Below are positions 51,669 to 60,043 of a stretch of DNA of 64,000 bases, one piece after another. Numbering within the stretch: the first letter of the stretch is position 1; the number at the start of each line of letters is the position of its first letter. Location: the NCBI GenBank assembly GCA_947627175.1, contig CANQVA010000002.1, positions 151,084-215,083 of the forward strand. Reading direction: 5' to 3'. Origin of the DNA: an uncultured Ruminococcus sp. (GTDB taxonomy: Bacteria > Bacillota > Clostridia > Oscillospirales > Ruminococcaceae). The notes beneath the pieces were generated by a model. That model did no database searches. It was given only the letters and a program-made list of their open reading frames with translations, and was not told where the DNA came from. The position numbers were made by a program, and so were the translations under genes.

Positions 51669-52667
51669 ATGGAAGATAAAAAGCTGATTTTCAGCGGTAT
51701 TCAACCAACAGGCACTTTTACTCTCGGCAATTATATCGGTGCGGTGAGAAATTGGGGAACTCTTCAGGAAAAGTATAACTGTATCTATTGTGTTGTTGAT
51801 ATGCACGCAATCACAGTAAAACAAGACCCCATAAAATTAAGACAGAATACTTTAAATTCTTATGCACTTCTCATGGCGTGCGGAATTGATGTGGAAAAAT
51901 CCATACTCTTTATACAAAGTCATGTAAAAACCCATGCCGAACTTAGTTGGATTCTCGGCTGTAACACACAATTCGGCGAACTCTCACGCATGACACAGTT
52001 TAAGGACAAAAGCAAAAAACACGCAGACGATGTAAATTCAGGACTTTTTACTTATCCTGTACTCATGGCTGCCGATATTCTCGCATATAATGCCGACCTC
52101 GTCCCCGTGGGCGTTGACCAAAAACAACATCTTGAACTTGCAAGAAACATTGCACAACGTTTTAATCAGAGATACGGCGATTTCTTTAAACTTCCCGAAC
52201 CGTATATTCCCGAAGTCGGTGCAAAAGTAATGTCATTGCAAGACCCCACAAAGAAAATGTCAAAGTCTGACGAAAACCCAAATTCCGTTATTCTTATCCT
52301 TGACGACAAAGACACAATTATAAGAAAATTCAAACGTGCAGTTACAGATAGTGATACAGAAGTATGTTACCGTGAGGGAAAAGACGGAATAAACAATCTT
52401 ATGACGATTTATTCAAGCGTTACCGGAAAAGACTTTGCATCTATTGAATCAGAGTTTTCCGGAAAGGGATACGGCGATTTCAAACTCGCTGTCGGTGAAG
52501 CTGTAGCAGACAGTCTTGAACCCGTAAGAACAGAATTTGCAAGACTTATTGCAGATAAAGCCTATCTGAAAAAATGTTATACAGAGGGTGCTGAAAAAGC
52601 ATTGAAATATTCACAGAGAATAGTTTCAAAAGTATACAGAAAAGTAGGATTTGTTGACAGAGTATAA
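51669..52667 (+). CDS. trpS: Tryptophanyl-tRNA synthetase
   Basis: The 332-residue class I synthetase has FSGIQPTGTFTLGNYIGA (HIGH-like, with the tryptophan-pocket Gln), YCVVDMHAITV, GVDQKQHLELARN and the KMSKS signature TKKMSKSDENPNSV. It charges tRNA-Trp. Length matches bacterial TrpS. No T-box leader precedes it, only 17 bases separate it from the previous gene. Confidence 0.98.
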   Translation: MEDKKLIFSGIQPTGTFTLGNYIGAVRNWGTLQEKYNCIYCVVDMHAITVKQDPIKLRQNTLNSYALLMACGIDVEKSILFIQSHVKTHAELSWILGCNTQFGELSRMTQFKDKSKKHADDVNSGLFTYPVLMAADILAYNADLVPVGVDQKQHLELARNIAQRFNQRYGDFFKLPEPYIPEVGAKVMSLQDPTKKMSKSDENPNSVILILDDKDTIIRKFKRAVTDSDTEVCYREGKDGINNLMTIYSSVTGKDFASIESEFSGKGYGDFKLAVGEAVADSLEPVRTEFARLIADKAYLKKCYTEGAEKALKYSQRIVSKVYRKVGFVDRV

Positions 52668-52676
52668 AACATAAGC

Positions 52677-52705
52677 CGGGCGGAATTATCCGCCCGTGTG
52701 TTTTG
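52677..52705 (+). terminator. Terminator after trpS
   Basis: GGGCGGA-ATTA-TCCGCCC is a seven-base-pair stem followed by GTGTGTTTTG. The T-run is weak, so termination may be partial. About 140 bases of AT-rich DNA with no recognised feature follow before mazG. Confidence 0.65.
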
Positions 52706-52846
52706 ATTTACAGGTAAATTTTTACAAAACGCATTGTTGATTGAGATTATATTAAAGCTATATCTACAAAAATCAAAAAATATATTGCATTTTATCAGAT
52801 TTTAAGCTATTATATTAGTTGAGCCGTCTTTAAAGGAGGATTTTTT

Positions 52847-53668
52847 ATGGTTGATTTTCAGCAGAAAGAACATTATTCCATTGATGATTTAATTGATATA
52901 GTCCGTCTGTTGCGTGGGGAGGGCGGTTGCCCGTGGGACAGAGAACAGACGCATGAATCAATAAAAAGTGATTTTATTGAGGAAACTTGTGAGGCTATTG
53001 AGGCTATTGACCTGAAAGACACTGACCTGCTCCGTGAAGAACTCGGCGACGTTCTTCTTCAGGTTGTTTTTCATTGCAGAATAGAAGAAGAAAATAATTC
53101 ATTTAACTTTGATGACGTATGCAATGAAATATGCCATAAACTTATAGTCCGTCATCCACACGTTTTCGGTGAAATTACGGTTAATTCAACGGGTGAGGCT
53201 CTGAAAAACTGGGACGCTATCAAAATGAAAACAAAAGGTCAGGAAACATATACTGATACTCTTGAAAGCGTTGCAAAAACACTCCCTGCTCTTATGAGGG
53301 CACAAAAAGTCGGAAAACGTGCAATGCGTGCAGGCATGGATTTCAATTGTGCTGATGATGCAATAGCCTGTATTTCTGCCGAAAAAGCCGAACTTGACGA
53401 AGCTGTTGCAGAGGGTGATGAAAAGCATATTGCGGAAGAAATAGGCGATTTGCTGTTTTCATGTGTTAATGTGGCACGCCATCTCGGAATAGATGCTGAA
53501 CTTGCTTTGAAAGCCTCTACCGATAAATTCATAAGGCGTTTTTCTGTTACTGAAAATCTGATTGTTTCTGATAATAACGATATGAAAAATCTTTCAATAG
53601 AAGAAATTGATGTCTACTGGGACAAGGCTAAACATATTATTGATTCGGAGGAAAATATAAATGACTAA
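52847..53668 (+). CDS. mazG: MazG-family nucleoside triphosphate pyrophosphohydrolase (YabN_C type)
   Basis: The 273-residue protein has two MazG domains. The first has GGCPWDREQTHESIKSDFIEETCEAIEAID with the metal-binding E-E-x2-E and LREELGDVLLQVVFHCRIEEE. The second (from about residue 160) has KAELDEAVAEGDEKHIAEEIGDLLFSCVNVARHLG. It hydrolyses non-canonical or excess NTPs. The following HU and rqcP genes reproduce the mazG/yabN-yabO order of Bacillus with HU inserted. AAAGGAGG precedes the ATG. Confidence 0.96.
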   Translation: MVDFQQKEHYSIDDLIDIVRLLRGEGGCPWDREQTHESIKSDFIEETCEAIEAIDLKDTDLLREELGDVLLQVVFHCRIEEENNSFNFDDVCNEICHKLIVRHPHVFGEITVNSTGEALKNWDAIKMKTKGQETYTDTLESVAKTLPALMRAQKVGKRAMRAGMDFNCADDAIACISAEKAELDEAVAEGDEKHIAEEIGDLLFSCVNVARHLGIDAELALKASTDKFIRRFSVTENLIVSDNNDMKNLSIEEIDVYWDKAKHIIDSEENIND

Positions 53669-53936
53669 AAATGAACTTATTGCTTCACTCGCAGGTAAAA
53701 TGAACTGCACAAAAAAAGACGCTGCCGCTGTTCTTGATGCTACACTTTTAACTATTCAGGAAAACCTTGAAAATGGTGAAAAAGTATATATTACAGGATT
53801 CGGTGCATTTGAAGTACGTGACAGAAACGAAAAAATCTGTATCAATCCCAAAACAAAGAATAAAATGGTTTGCCCTCCATGTAAAGCACCTGTTTTCAAG
53901 GCAGGCAAAACATTAAAGGCTTCTATCAATAAGTAA
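53661..53936 (+). CDS. HU-family DNA-binding protein with CPPC motif in the DNA-binding arm
   Basis: The 91-residue protein shows the HU fold: MTKNELIASLAGKMNCTKKDAAAVLDATLLTIQENLENGEKVYITGFGAFEVRDRNEK. The normal arm R-x-G-R-N-P-x-T-G-x-x-I-x-I-P-A becomes CINPKTKNKMVCPPCKAPVFKAGKTLKASINK, so three cysteines (CINP, CPPC) sit where HU contacts DNA. It could be redox or metal sensitive; this is inference. The ATG overlaps the mazG stop by eight bases. Confidence 0.9.
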   Translation: MTKNELIASLAGKMNCTKKDAAAVLDATLLTIQENLENGEKVYITGFGAFEVRDRNEKICINPKTKNKMVCPPCKAPVFKAGKTLKASINK

Positions 53937-53940
53937 AAAA

Positions 53941-53973
53941 ACGGGAGCAGGTATAAACGCCTGTTCCCTTTTA
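53941..53973 (+). terminator. Hairpin (attenuator or weak terminator) between HU and rqcP
   Basis: GGGAGCAGG-TATAAACG-CCTGTTCCC is a nine-base-pair stem (one G-U) followed by TTTTAATTG. The short T-run suggests partial termination that would make HU transcripts exceed rqcP. Confidence 0.65.
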
Positions 53974-53993
53974 ATTGAAAGGAGATAAATAAT

Positions 53994-54236
53994 ATGCGAT
54001 TAGATAAGTATCTTAAAGTGACACGACTCATAAAAAGGAGAACCGTTGCAAACGATGCCTGCGATGCTGAAAAAATCGTTGTAAACGGAAAAATCGCCCG
54101 TGCGTCGTATGATGTTAAAGTGGGCGATATAATTGAAATAAATATGGGTACACGTCCGCTTAAAGTAAAAGTTCTGAACGTTACAGAACACGCAACAAAA
54201 GAAACTGCTGCTGATAATTATACTATAATAGAATGA
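53994..54236 (+). CDS. rqcP: S4-domain RNA-binding protein RqcP
   Basis: The 80-residue protein is a small S4 domain: MRLDKYLKVTRLIKRRTVANDACDAEKIVVNGKIARASYDVKVGDIIEINMG. This is the pattern of RqcP (YabO, Hsp15-like), which stabilises the P-site tRNA during C-terminal alanine tailing by RqcH on stalled ribosomes. Location downstream of mazG matches the Bacillus yabN-yabO order. GAAAGGAG precedes the ATG. Confidence 0.93.
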   Translation: MRLDKYLKVTRLIKRRTVANDACDAEKIVVNGKIARASYDVKVGDIIEINMGTRPLKVKVLNVTEHATKETAADNYTIIE

Positions 54237-54242
54237 AAAAAT

Positions 54243-54272
54243 AAAAGGGCATTTTTCAATGCCCCTTTTTTT
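54243..54272. terminator. Terminator after rqcP
   Basis: GGGCATT-TTTC-AATGCCC is a seven-base-pair stem followed by CTTTTTTTC. It ends exactly beside the stop codon of the convergent gene at 54273. Confidence 0.9.
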
Positions 54273-54740
54273 CTAACCTTTTTCATAATAATCGCCGTCA
54301 TCATCTTCATAGTCATTATCTTCATAATTATCATTACTGTAATTCACCTGCTGATTTACTGAAGCATTGATTTTATTAACGACTTGTTCTGATTTTTGGA
54401 TAGCCTGAACTTTGGAATTTTTGTACTGTTTTGACGAATCAACACTTGCCTTTACACTTTCAGTTACGCTTTTACCCTCTGAACGATTTTTGAAATATGG
54501 AATAACGATAGTGACTACTCCGAATATTTCATCAACGACAGGCAGAGCGTCAGGCGAAACAAAGTTTATAAGTGCAAGTGCAAGTGCAAGACCCTGATGA
54601 CCTTTTTTCATGAATATGTATGCTCCGATAATCGAAACAATACAACCTACAGTATCCAATGCACACAGTAATACAATAATACCAATAGCCGCACCAATTG
54701 AATATGGTTCAACTTGTTTATTGTTTGAATTATTAGCCAT
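54273..54740 (-). CDS. Membrane protein with disordered acidic C-terminus
   Basis: The 155-residue protein has three or so membrane helices in the first half (IGIIVLLCALDTVGCIVSIIGAYIF, GLALALALINFVSPDALPVVDEIFGVVTIVIPYF). A polar helix (GKSVTESVKASVDSSKQYKNSKVQAI) follows, then a tail rich in N, Y, D and E (NYSNDNYEDNDYEDDDGDYYEKG). I cannot name a family or function. It is a single gene between two terminators. Confidence 0.6.
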   Translation of the reverse strand: MANNSNNKQVEPYSIGAAIGIIVLLCALDTVGCIVSIIGAYIFMKKGHQGLALALALINFVSPDALPVVDEIFGVVTIVIPYFKNRSEGKSVTESVKASVDSSKQYKNSKVQAIQKSEQVVNKINASVNQQVNYSNDNYEDNDYEDDDGDYYEKG

Positions 54741-54862
54741 GTTTTTTTATACCTCCCTTAAATTTATTATAATTCTATTATACATATCATATCAGACAAG
54801 CGTATGTCCGTTCAAAAAAAATTTACATTTAAAAAAATCTATCTGAAAATACATCTTAAAAC

Positions 54863-54892
54863 AAAAAAAAGGTACATACAAATGTACCCTTT
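54863..54892 (-). terminator. Terminator after the SDR gene
   Basis: On the minus strand GGTACAT-TTGT-ATGTACC is a perfect seven-base-pair stem followed by TTTTTTTG. Confidence 0.88.
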
Positions 54893-54895
54893 TCT

Positions 54896-55849
54896 TTATT
54901 TTGTATTCTTTATATCCCAGCGAAATTCAACAATTTTCGACGCTTTAGTGCAGTCAAGTATATTATTATGTTCAAGCTTTGACATATCAAGATAACGATA
55001 ATTTTCTTTTTCTTCACTGTTCTTTGAAAAAATACCTTTTATTTTTGATAATGCACCGCCTGCGTTTCTTGAAATAACCGTGCCGAGGTGATAATGTTCT
55101 CTCATAAAAGCAATAATATCCGCCGCTGTTGTAATATTTTTGTCGCTTACATTGTAAGTACCTGAATAAGAAGTATCCTCTGCATTTCTTACAAAACAAA
55201 GTATAAAGTCAACAAGATTATGCACACAACAAAGCTGAAAACCGTATTGTCCCGTACCTGAAACAAATTTTACATTGTCTTTCGGGTCTGTAATCTTAGC
55301 AGTAAGATTTTCAATAAAATCATGCGTATACACCGGAGCGACCCTTATAACACAGGCTATTACGTCCTTATGGTTATTAAACTCTGTTATAAATGCCTTT
55401 TCGGACTCAAATTTCAGATTTGCATAATTTGTTACAGGTTTAAGTTTATTTGTTTCCCGTATAGGTTCACGGCTTTTCTGAAAATCATAAACTTGGTCTG
55501 TACTGATGAGAATAAACTCTTTCACGCCTGAATTAAGTGCTATATTATATAAAAATTTGTCACACTGAGAAGAAATCATCATCTGCGTTTCAGTAACAAT
55601 AGATTCAAAATCGTTGTCAACTGTACAGGCAGCATGAACAACTATATCAATTTTATGAGCTTTAAAAATACTTTCATAAGCGTCTTTATCGTCCGGAGCG
55701 GCTTCAATAAAATGATAGTGGAGTTTTCCCGTATTATAATCCCCCTCTTTTTCGTCAGCCGCAATAACAGAATTACCCTTTTTCAGAAGTCCGGAACAAA
55801 TATATTTTCCGATAAGTCCGCACCCTCCTGTTACAAGAACTGTTTTCAT
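54896..55849 (-). CDS. NAD(P)-dependent sugar epimerase/dehydratase (SDR)
   Basis: The ATG at 55849 lies nine bases after GGAG and gives MKTVLVTGGCGLIGKYICSGLL; the ORF-track GTG at 55855 is too close to the RBS (317 residues). The Rossmann motif GGCGLIGKY, ISTDQVYDF and the catalytic YANLK (Y-x3-K) fit an extended SDR of the RfbD/GalE/WcaG group. It would act on a nucleotide sugar. It is encoded alone under its own promoter, so its pathway is not evident. The last 30 residues (ILDCTKASKIVEFRWDIKNTK) look atypical. Confidence 0.85.
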   Translation of the reverse strand: MKTVLVTGGCGLIGKYICSGLLKKGNSVIAADEKEGDYNTGKLHYHFIEAAPDDKDAYESIFKAHKIDIVVHAACTVDNDFESIVTETQMMISSQCDKFLYNIALNSGVKEFILISTDQVYDFQKSREPIRETNKLKPVTNYANLKFESEKAFITEFNNHKDVIACVIRVAPVYTHDFIENLTAKITDPKDNVKFVSGTGQYGFQLCCVHNLVDFILCFVRNAEDTSYSGTYNVSDKNITTAADIIAFMREHYHLGTVISRNAGGALSKIKGIFSKNSEEKENYRYLDMSKLEHNNILDCTKASKIVEFRWDIKNTK

Positions 55850-55875
55850 GACCACATTCTCCTTTCTCTGTCTAT

Positions 55876-55904
55876 ATTATATCACAATATGAATAATTTT
55901 GCAA
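55876..55904 (-). promoter_or_regulatory. Promoter of the SDR gene
   Basis: On the minus strand TTGCAA (55904-55899) and TATAAT (55881-55876) are 17 bases apart, near the 3' end of the solute-binding protein gene. Confidence 0.8.
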
Positions 55905-55913
55905 GTGCATTAT

Positions 55914-57299
55914 TTATTCAGATGAACCCTTTTCATTGACCTCTGAAATATATTTATCAACGACTGAATAAATTGAATCATATGTTTCACTCCAAGGTGT
56001 GCCACGTGCAGTAAGTCTTAAGCTATTGTCAAGCAATTCACCGCATTCTGCCGAAACTCCCTTTGAAACGTCAATAAAAGGGTTTGCTTCTGCAAGCGAC
56101 TGCATACTTTCTTTCATTTCAAACATTTCATCACTCCAGCCGTAATCGTCAGACATCTGCTTGTCAGCTATTGCACGTGTTTCCTCATCTTCCATAACAA
56201 ATCTCTTACAATCAAGAAATTTTGCAACGCCTTCAGGATTCTTTCCGCCCTTTACAAAGGCGTAAGCCTCTATTCCGACAGGTATATAATATTCATCTGC
56301 TTCGGGGTCTTTCGGCATCGGAACAAAAAAAGCATCATCACCGAAAGTGCTTTTCCACTCTGACGGCTTTTTATAGAATTCATACAATCCGCACGGATAG
56401 AAAAGTGTTTTTCCCTCACCGATATAAGCCGGTTTATCGTTCCAGCCGTAATTTTCCGAACCAATTGCTATAAGATTATCCTTGTAAAGTTCATATATCC
56501 AATTCTGAACACGTTCCATTTCAGGCGTACCGAGATTATTTACGAGTTTTCCGTTTTCAAAGCCTACAGAGGGAATACCAATTGTATTGATAAGTCCAAA
56601 TTCAAACCACCAGCCGTCTATGCCGTAACGCTGATTTTCAGGGTCAACAAATTTTTCAAGCATATCCTGAAATGTGTCCCACGTCCATTCACCGTTTGCA
56701 TAAAGTTCAGCCGGGTCTTGTAAACCGGCTTCCTGAATAGTTTTTCTGTTATATATAACAGCACAATTGTCACCTGCTATACGTGTAACAGCTATATAAT
56801 GACTGCCATTCCATACAAGACTATCATTCATTTCACGTACACCGTCCCAGAGTGGCGAATCAAAGTTAATATAATCATCAGCAGGAACAAACATAGAACG
56901 AACAACGCCTTTCGGGAAAGCGTCAAGGTCTCCCGCATAAAATAAATCAATTCCTTCATCACCGTTTATAGACTTTGCAAGCTGTTCATAACGTTCTTCA
57001 TAAGTACACTGATGCCATTCAATATTTCCGCCGTAGCGTTCCTGAAATGCCACAAGAAAAGCCGGTGTGCTTTTTCCGAGGTTGTTGTCGGAATTTATAT
57101 CCCAATCCGAAAGCCACTTTATAGTCTTGTTTTCAAGTTCGCCTGTAAGAAGTTCCGAATCAGATACATTTGAACTTATTGCCTCTCTTGTGGAAGAATC
57201 AACGTCCATGCCTGTATTTGATTTATCCGAATCTCCGCAACTAAAAAATGATACAGACAACACTGTAACTAAAAATGAAGAAACAACAAATTTTTTCAC
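55914..57299 (-). CDS. Extracellular solute-binding lipoprotein (family 1), orphan
   Basis: The GTG at 57299 follows AAAGGAG and gives MKKFVVSSFLVTVLSVSFFSCGDSDKSN, a good lipoprotein signal with cysteine 21; the ORF-track start 21 codons earlier reads through the ribosome-binding site (461 residues). The mature part shows the SBP_bac_1 pattern: TIKWLSDWDINSDNNLGKSTPAFLVAFQERYGGNIEWHQ, GSHYIAVTRIAGDNCAVIYNRKTIQEAGLQDPAELYANGEWTWDTFQDML and the TLFYPCGLYEFYK segment. It should bind sugars or oligosaccharides. No permease genes adjoin it; it is the last gene of the galE-metF operon, 22 bases after the previous stop. Confidence 0.88.
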   Translation of the reverse strand: MKKFVVSSFLVTVLSVSFFSCGDSDKSNTGMDVDSSTREAISSNVSDSELLTGELENKTIKWLSDWDINSDNNLGKSTPAFLVAFQERYGGNIEWHQCTYEERYEQLAKSINGDEGIDLFYAGDLDAFPKGVVRSMFVPADDYINFDSPLWDGVREMNDSLVWNGSHYIAVTRIAGDNCAVIYNRKTIQEAGLQDPAELYANGEWTWDTFQDMLEKFVDPENQRYGIDGWWFEFGLINTIGIPSVGFENGKLVNNLGTPEMERVQNWIYELYKDNLIAIGSENYGWNDKPAYIGEGKTLFYPCGLYEFYKKPSEWKSTFGDDAFFVPMPKDPEADEYYIPVGIEAYAFVKGGKNPEGVAKFLDCKRFVMEDEETRAIADKQMSDDYGWSDEMFEMKESMQSLAEANPFIDVSKGVSAECGELLDNSLRLTARGTPWSETYDSIYSVVDKYISEVNEKGSSE

Positions 57300-57321
57300 T
57301 CCGCACACTCCTTTCGGATTT

Positions 57322-57996
57322 TTACCTTTCCGAACACGTCCGACCGTTTGCCGAAAATGCACAGCTGTCTTTCATTCTGCATGAATCACAGCCTTTTTTT
57401 CCATGATTAACGGGATTTTCAGATATTCCTATAATTGCAGTAACAGATTTTGACGGAATAAGCAGACTGTTTTCTGTAACGGTAAGCCCTATTCTCCTTT
57501 GTGCATTCAGAAATATAAGCAGTTCTTTCTGTATGTCAAGCGGTAAATCACCGTATCCGGCACTGAAACGCCATGTACGGTACTTTGCTTTTATATTTTC
57601 AAAAATTTCCTTTTCAGCAAGTTCACAAGCCTGCTCAACTCCTGCACTGCACAGACAATCAACCGCAAGGGCTTCCGCCATGTCTATAACGGCAGTACGG
57701 CGAATGAGTTTATCAGCCTCCGCCGAAAGCGTTACAGCCATAACTATTGCTTCTGTACAGCCTGAAAGATGTTTTCTTATATCACTTCCTGAAAGCATTT
57801 TATTTATACCGCCGAGAAAAACACCGTTTTCATCAAATTCAACAGTTGTTTTGCGGTAAACATATTTTGGGCGTACAGATTCCCTTACAATAATTTCACA
57901 TCTGTCAATCATTTCCGCTATTCTGTCATCGGGAACACCTTTTATTCCCATATAACGGCAAACTTCTTTCTTTGAAATGGGATTCAATTTCATCAT
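57322..57996 (-). CDS. Vitamin B12-dependent methionine synthase activation-domain protein
   Basis: The 224-residue protein matches the MetH activation (reactivation) domain: AVTLSAEADKLIRRTAVIDMAEALAVDCLCSAGVEQACELAEKEI and the SAM-binding RFSAGYGDLPLDIQKELLIFL (R-x-S-x-G-Y). The C-terminal 30 residues add a cysteine cluster, GCDSCRMKDSC, typical of the free-standing clostridial form. It donates a methyl group from SAM to reactivate oxidised cobalamin on a MetH encoded elsewhere. Its start overlaps the metF stop by four bases (ATGA), agreeing with a shared pathway. Confidence 0.92.
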   Translation of the reverse strand: MMKLNPISKKEVCRYMGIKGVPDDRIAEMIDRCEIIVRESVRPKYVYRKTTVEFDENGVFLGGINKMLSGSDIRKHLSGCTEAIVMAVTLSAEADKLIRRTAVIDMAEALAVDCLCSAGVEQACELAEKEIFENIKAKYRTWRFSAGYGDLPLDIQKELLIFLNAQRRIGLTVTENSLLIPSKSVTAIIGISENPVNHGKKGCDSCRMKDSCAFSANGRTCSER

Positions 57997-58853
57997 ATAC
58001 CGATAATTCCGGAAACAGCCTCACTGATTTTTCCTGCAACATAGGCGTTATTCATTGTATAAAGATGTATTCCGTCAACTCCGCTTGCAACAAGGTCAAC
58101 AATTTGATTTACAGCATATGCAATGCCCGCATCTCTCAGTGCCTCCGGATTATTTTCGTATTTCTGCATAATTCTTACAAATTTTCTCGGCAAACTTGCT
58201 CCGCACGTCGTAACCATTCGTTCAATCTGATTTTTATTGACAACAGGCATAATTCCTGCTTCAATCGGTACATTTATACCTGCAATTGCCGTCTTTTCAC
58301 GAAATTCATAAAAAGCATCATTATCAAAAAAAAGTTGTGTTATAAGATGTGATGCACCTGCATCAACTTTCTTTTTAAGATTGATTATATCATCAACAAG
58401 CGAATCAGCATCGGGGTGACATTCAGGGTAACAAGCCCCGGCAATGTCAAAATCACCCTTAGATTTTATATATGTTATAAGGTCGCTGGCGTGTGGAAAA
58501 TCCATTTTCGGTTCAATGTCGGGGTTTCTGTCCCCTCTCAATGCAAGTATATTTTCAATTCCCCTGTTCTTTATTTCATCAAGAGTTGAGGAAATTTCCT
58601 CTTTCGTGTAGTTGATGCACGGCAAATGAATCATTGGTGTTATGCCGTTTTCTTTTATTTTTGACGCTACGTCACAAGCAAACATATTATTACTGCTGCC
58701 ACCTGCACCAAAAGTTACACTTATAAAATCGGGTTTCAGGTTTTGTAATTCGTCAAGCGTCCTGTAAATAACATCAATGGAACTTGTTTTTTTAGGCGGA
58801 AAAACTTCAAACGAAAAAACTGTTTTCCTTTCAAATAATTCTCTTACTTTCAT
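57993..58853 (-). CDS. metF: 5,10-methylenetetrahydrofolate reductase
   Basis: The 286-residue TIM-barrel flavoprotein has FSFEVFPPKKTSSIDVIYRTLDEL (substrate-binding glutamate), FISVTFGAGGSS, NILALRGDRNPD and HLITQLFFDNDAFYEF. It reduces methylene-THF to methyl-THF for methionine synthesis. It is coupled to the MetH activation gene. In clostridia without an adjacent zinc-finger partner it may take electrons from NADH or ferredoxin. Confidence 0.96.
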   Translation of the reverse strand: MKVRELFERKTVFSFEVFPPKKTSSIDVIYRTLDELQNLKPDFISVTFGAGGSSNNMFACDVASKIKENGITPMIHLPCINYTKEEISSTLDEIKNRGIENILALRGDRNPDIEPKMDFPHASDLITYIKSKGDFDIAGACYPECHPDADSLVDDIINLKKKVDAGASHLITQLFFDNDAFYEFREKTAIAGINVPIEAGIMPVVNKNQIERMVTTCGASLPRKFVRIMQKYENNPEALRDAGIAYAVNQIVDLVASGVDGIHLYTMNNAYVAGKISEAVSGIIGI

Positions 58854-58869
58854 TACGTCCTCCGAATTT

Positions 58870-59541
58870 TTATTCTATGCTCCAGTCAATTTCTTCAATG
58901 CCGTTTTCACGCAGAAATTTATTTGCCTGTGAAAAATGTTTACAGCCAAAAAAGCCGTTATATGCTGAAAGCGGACTCGGGTGTGCAGATTTAAGTACAA
59001 GGTGATTCGGATTTGTTATAAACTTCTGTTTTTCCTTTGCATCACCGCCCCACAACATGAAAACCATTGGTTTTTCACGCTGATTAAGCAGTTTTATTAC
59101 ATCAGTAGTAAAATTTTCCCAACCTATTCCACGATGACTTTTAGGGGCGTGTGCCCTTACAGTAAGTACAGAGTTAAGCAGAAGAACACCATTTTCAGCC
59201 CATTTTGTAAGTTCTCCGTGTTTGCCGAGGTTGTCTGTTCCCACGTCGTCCCTGATTTCCTTAAAAATATTTACAAGCGATGGCGGTGGTGCAATTCCTT
59301 TCTTCACTGAAAAACTAAGCCCGTGAGCCTGCCCCTCATTATGATAAGGGTCTTGACCTATTATAACGCACTTTACATCATTATATGAAGTAAGTTTCAT
59401 TGCGTTGAAAATATCATACATATTCGGAAAAATTTTCTGTGTCTTATACTCATTTATCAGGGTCTGTCTGAGTTTAATATAATAGTCCTTTGTAAACTCA
59501 TCTTTCAGAAGTTCGTCCCAATCATTATTGAAATTTACCAT
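58870..59541 (-). CDS. ung: Uracil-DNA glycosylase
   Basis: The ATG at 59541 follows AAAGGAG by six bases (223 residues). The family-1 motifs are intact: VIIGQDPYHNEGQAHGLSFSV with the catalytic aspartate and phosphate-clamp tyrosine, and HLVLKSAHPSPLSAYNGFFG with the transition-state histidine. It removes uracil from DNA. It sits between a small unknown gene and metF; no functional link to methionine genes is expected. Confidence 0.98.
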   Translation of the reverse strand: MVNFNNDWDELLKDEFTKDYYIKLRQTLINEYKTQKIFPNMYDIFNAMKLTSYNDVKCVIIGQDPYHNEGQAHGLSFSVKKGIAPPPSLVNIFKEIRDDVGTDNLGKHGELTKWAENGVLLLNSVLTVRAHAPKSHRGIGWENFTTDVIKLLNQREKPMVFMLWGGDAKEKQKFITNPNHLVLKSAHPSPLSAYNGFFGCKHFSQANKFLRENGIEEIDWSIE

Positions 59542-59552
59542 AAACAACTCCT

Positions 59553-60008
59553 TTAAACATCTTCATAAACAGTGTCTTCATAATACTTGAACTTAACGAG
59601 TTTGTTCTTCCTGTATGTAAGCGAACCCTGCTGATTGAAAGGTATCGTTTCATATGCTTCTTTTGAACATTCTATGCGGACATTCTGTCCTTTTCTTGTC
59701 ACGAAAAATAATTCATAATATTCATCAATCAGCTTGACTTGCCCGTTACTTTCAATAACTCTCAAACGGTCATCACTTTTTCTGATTAGTGTCGCCATTT
59801 CAACAACGGGGGCAGATGTTTTTTTCTGCATAGGTTCAAAATATTCACTGCTTTTTGTCTTTCTGCGTTCCTCCGGTTCATCTTCCTCAAGAAAAAGTGA
59901 AATAAATCTCTGAAACGGCTTATCACCGCCGAAAGTCACAATTATAACAATCATAACTACGGCAATTGCACCGAACATAATAAGCATATTTCTTATCTCC
60001 GGTGACAT
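59553..60008 (-). CDS. Small membrane-anchored protein, DUF2500-like
   Basis: The 151-residue protein has one N-terminal membrane helix (residues 7-25), a charged linker (EEDEPEERRKTKS) and a beta-rich domain. LIDEYYELFFVTRKGQNVRIECSKEAYETIPFNQQGSLTYRKNKLVKF resembles DUF2500 and related domains (Y-Y-x-x-F-x-x-x-x-G-x-x-x-x-x-x-V/S-K-E-x-Y-x-x-I-x-x-x-x-x-G-x-L-T-Y). The function is unknown. It lies between galE and ung in the operon. Confidence 0.6.
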   Translation of the reverse strand: MSPEIRNMLIMFGAIAVVMIVIIVTFGGDKPFQRFISLFLEEDEPEERRKTKSSEYFEPMQKKTSAPVVEMATLIRKSDDRLRVIESNGQVKLIDEYYELFFVTRKGQNVRIECSKEAYETIPFNQQGSLTYRKNKLVKFKYYEDTVYEDV

Positions 60009-60043
60009 TTTATCAGTCCTTTCTTTTTATGCTGTCTATTTTT

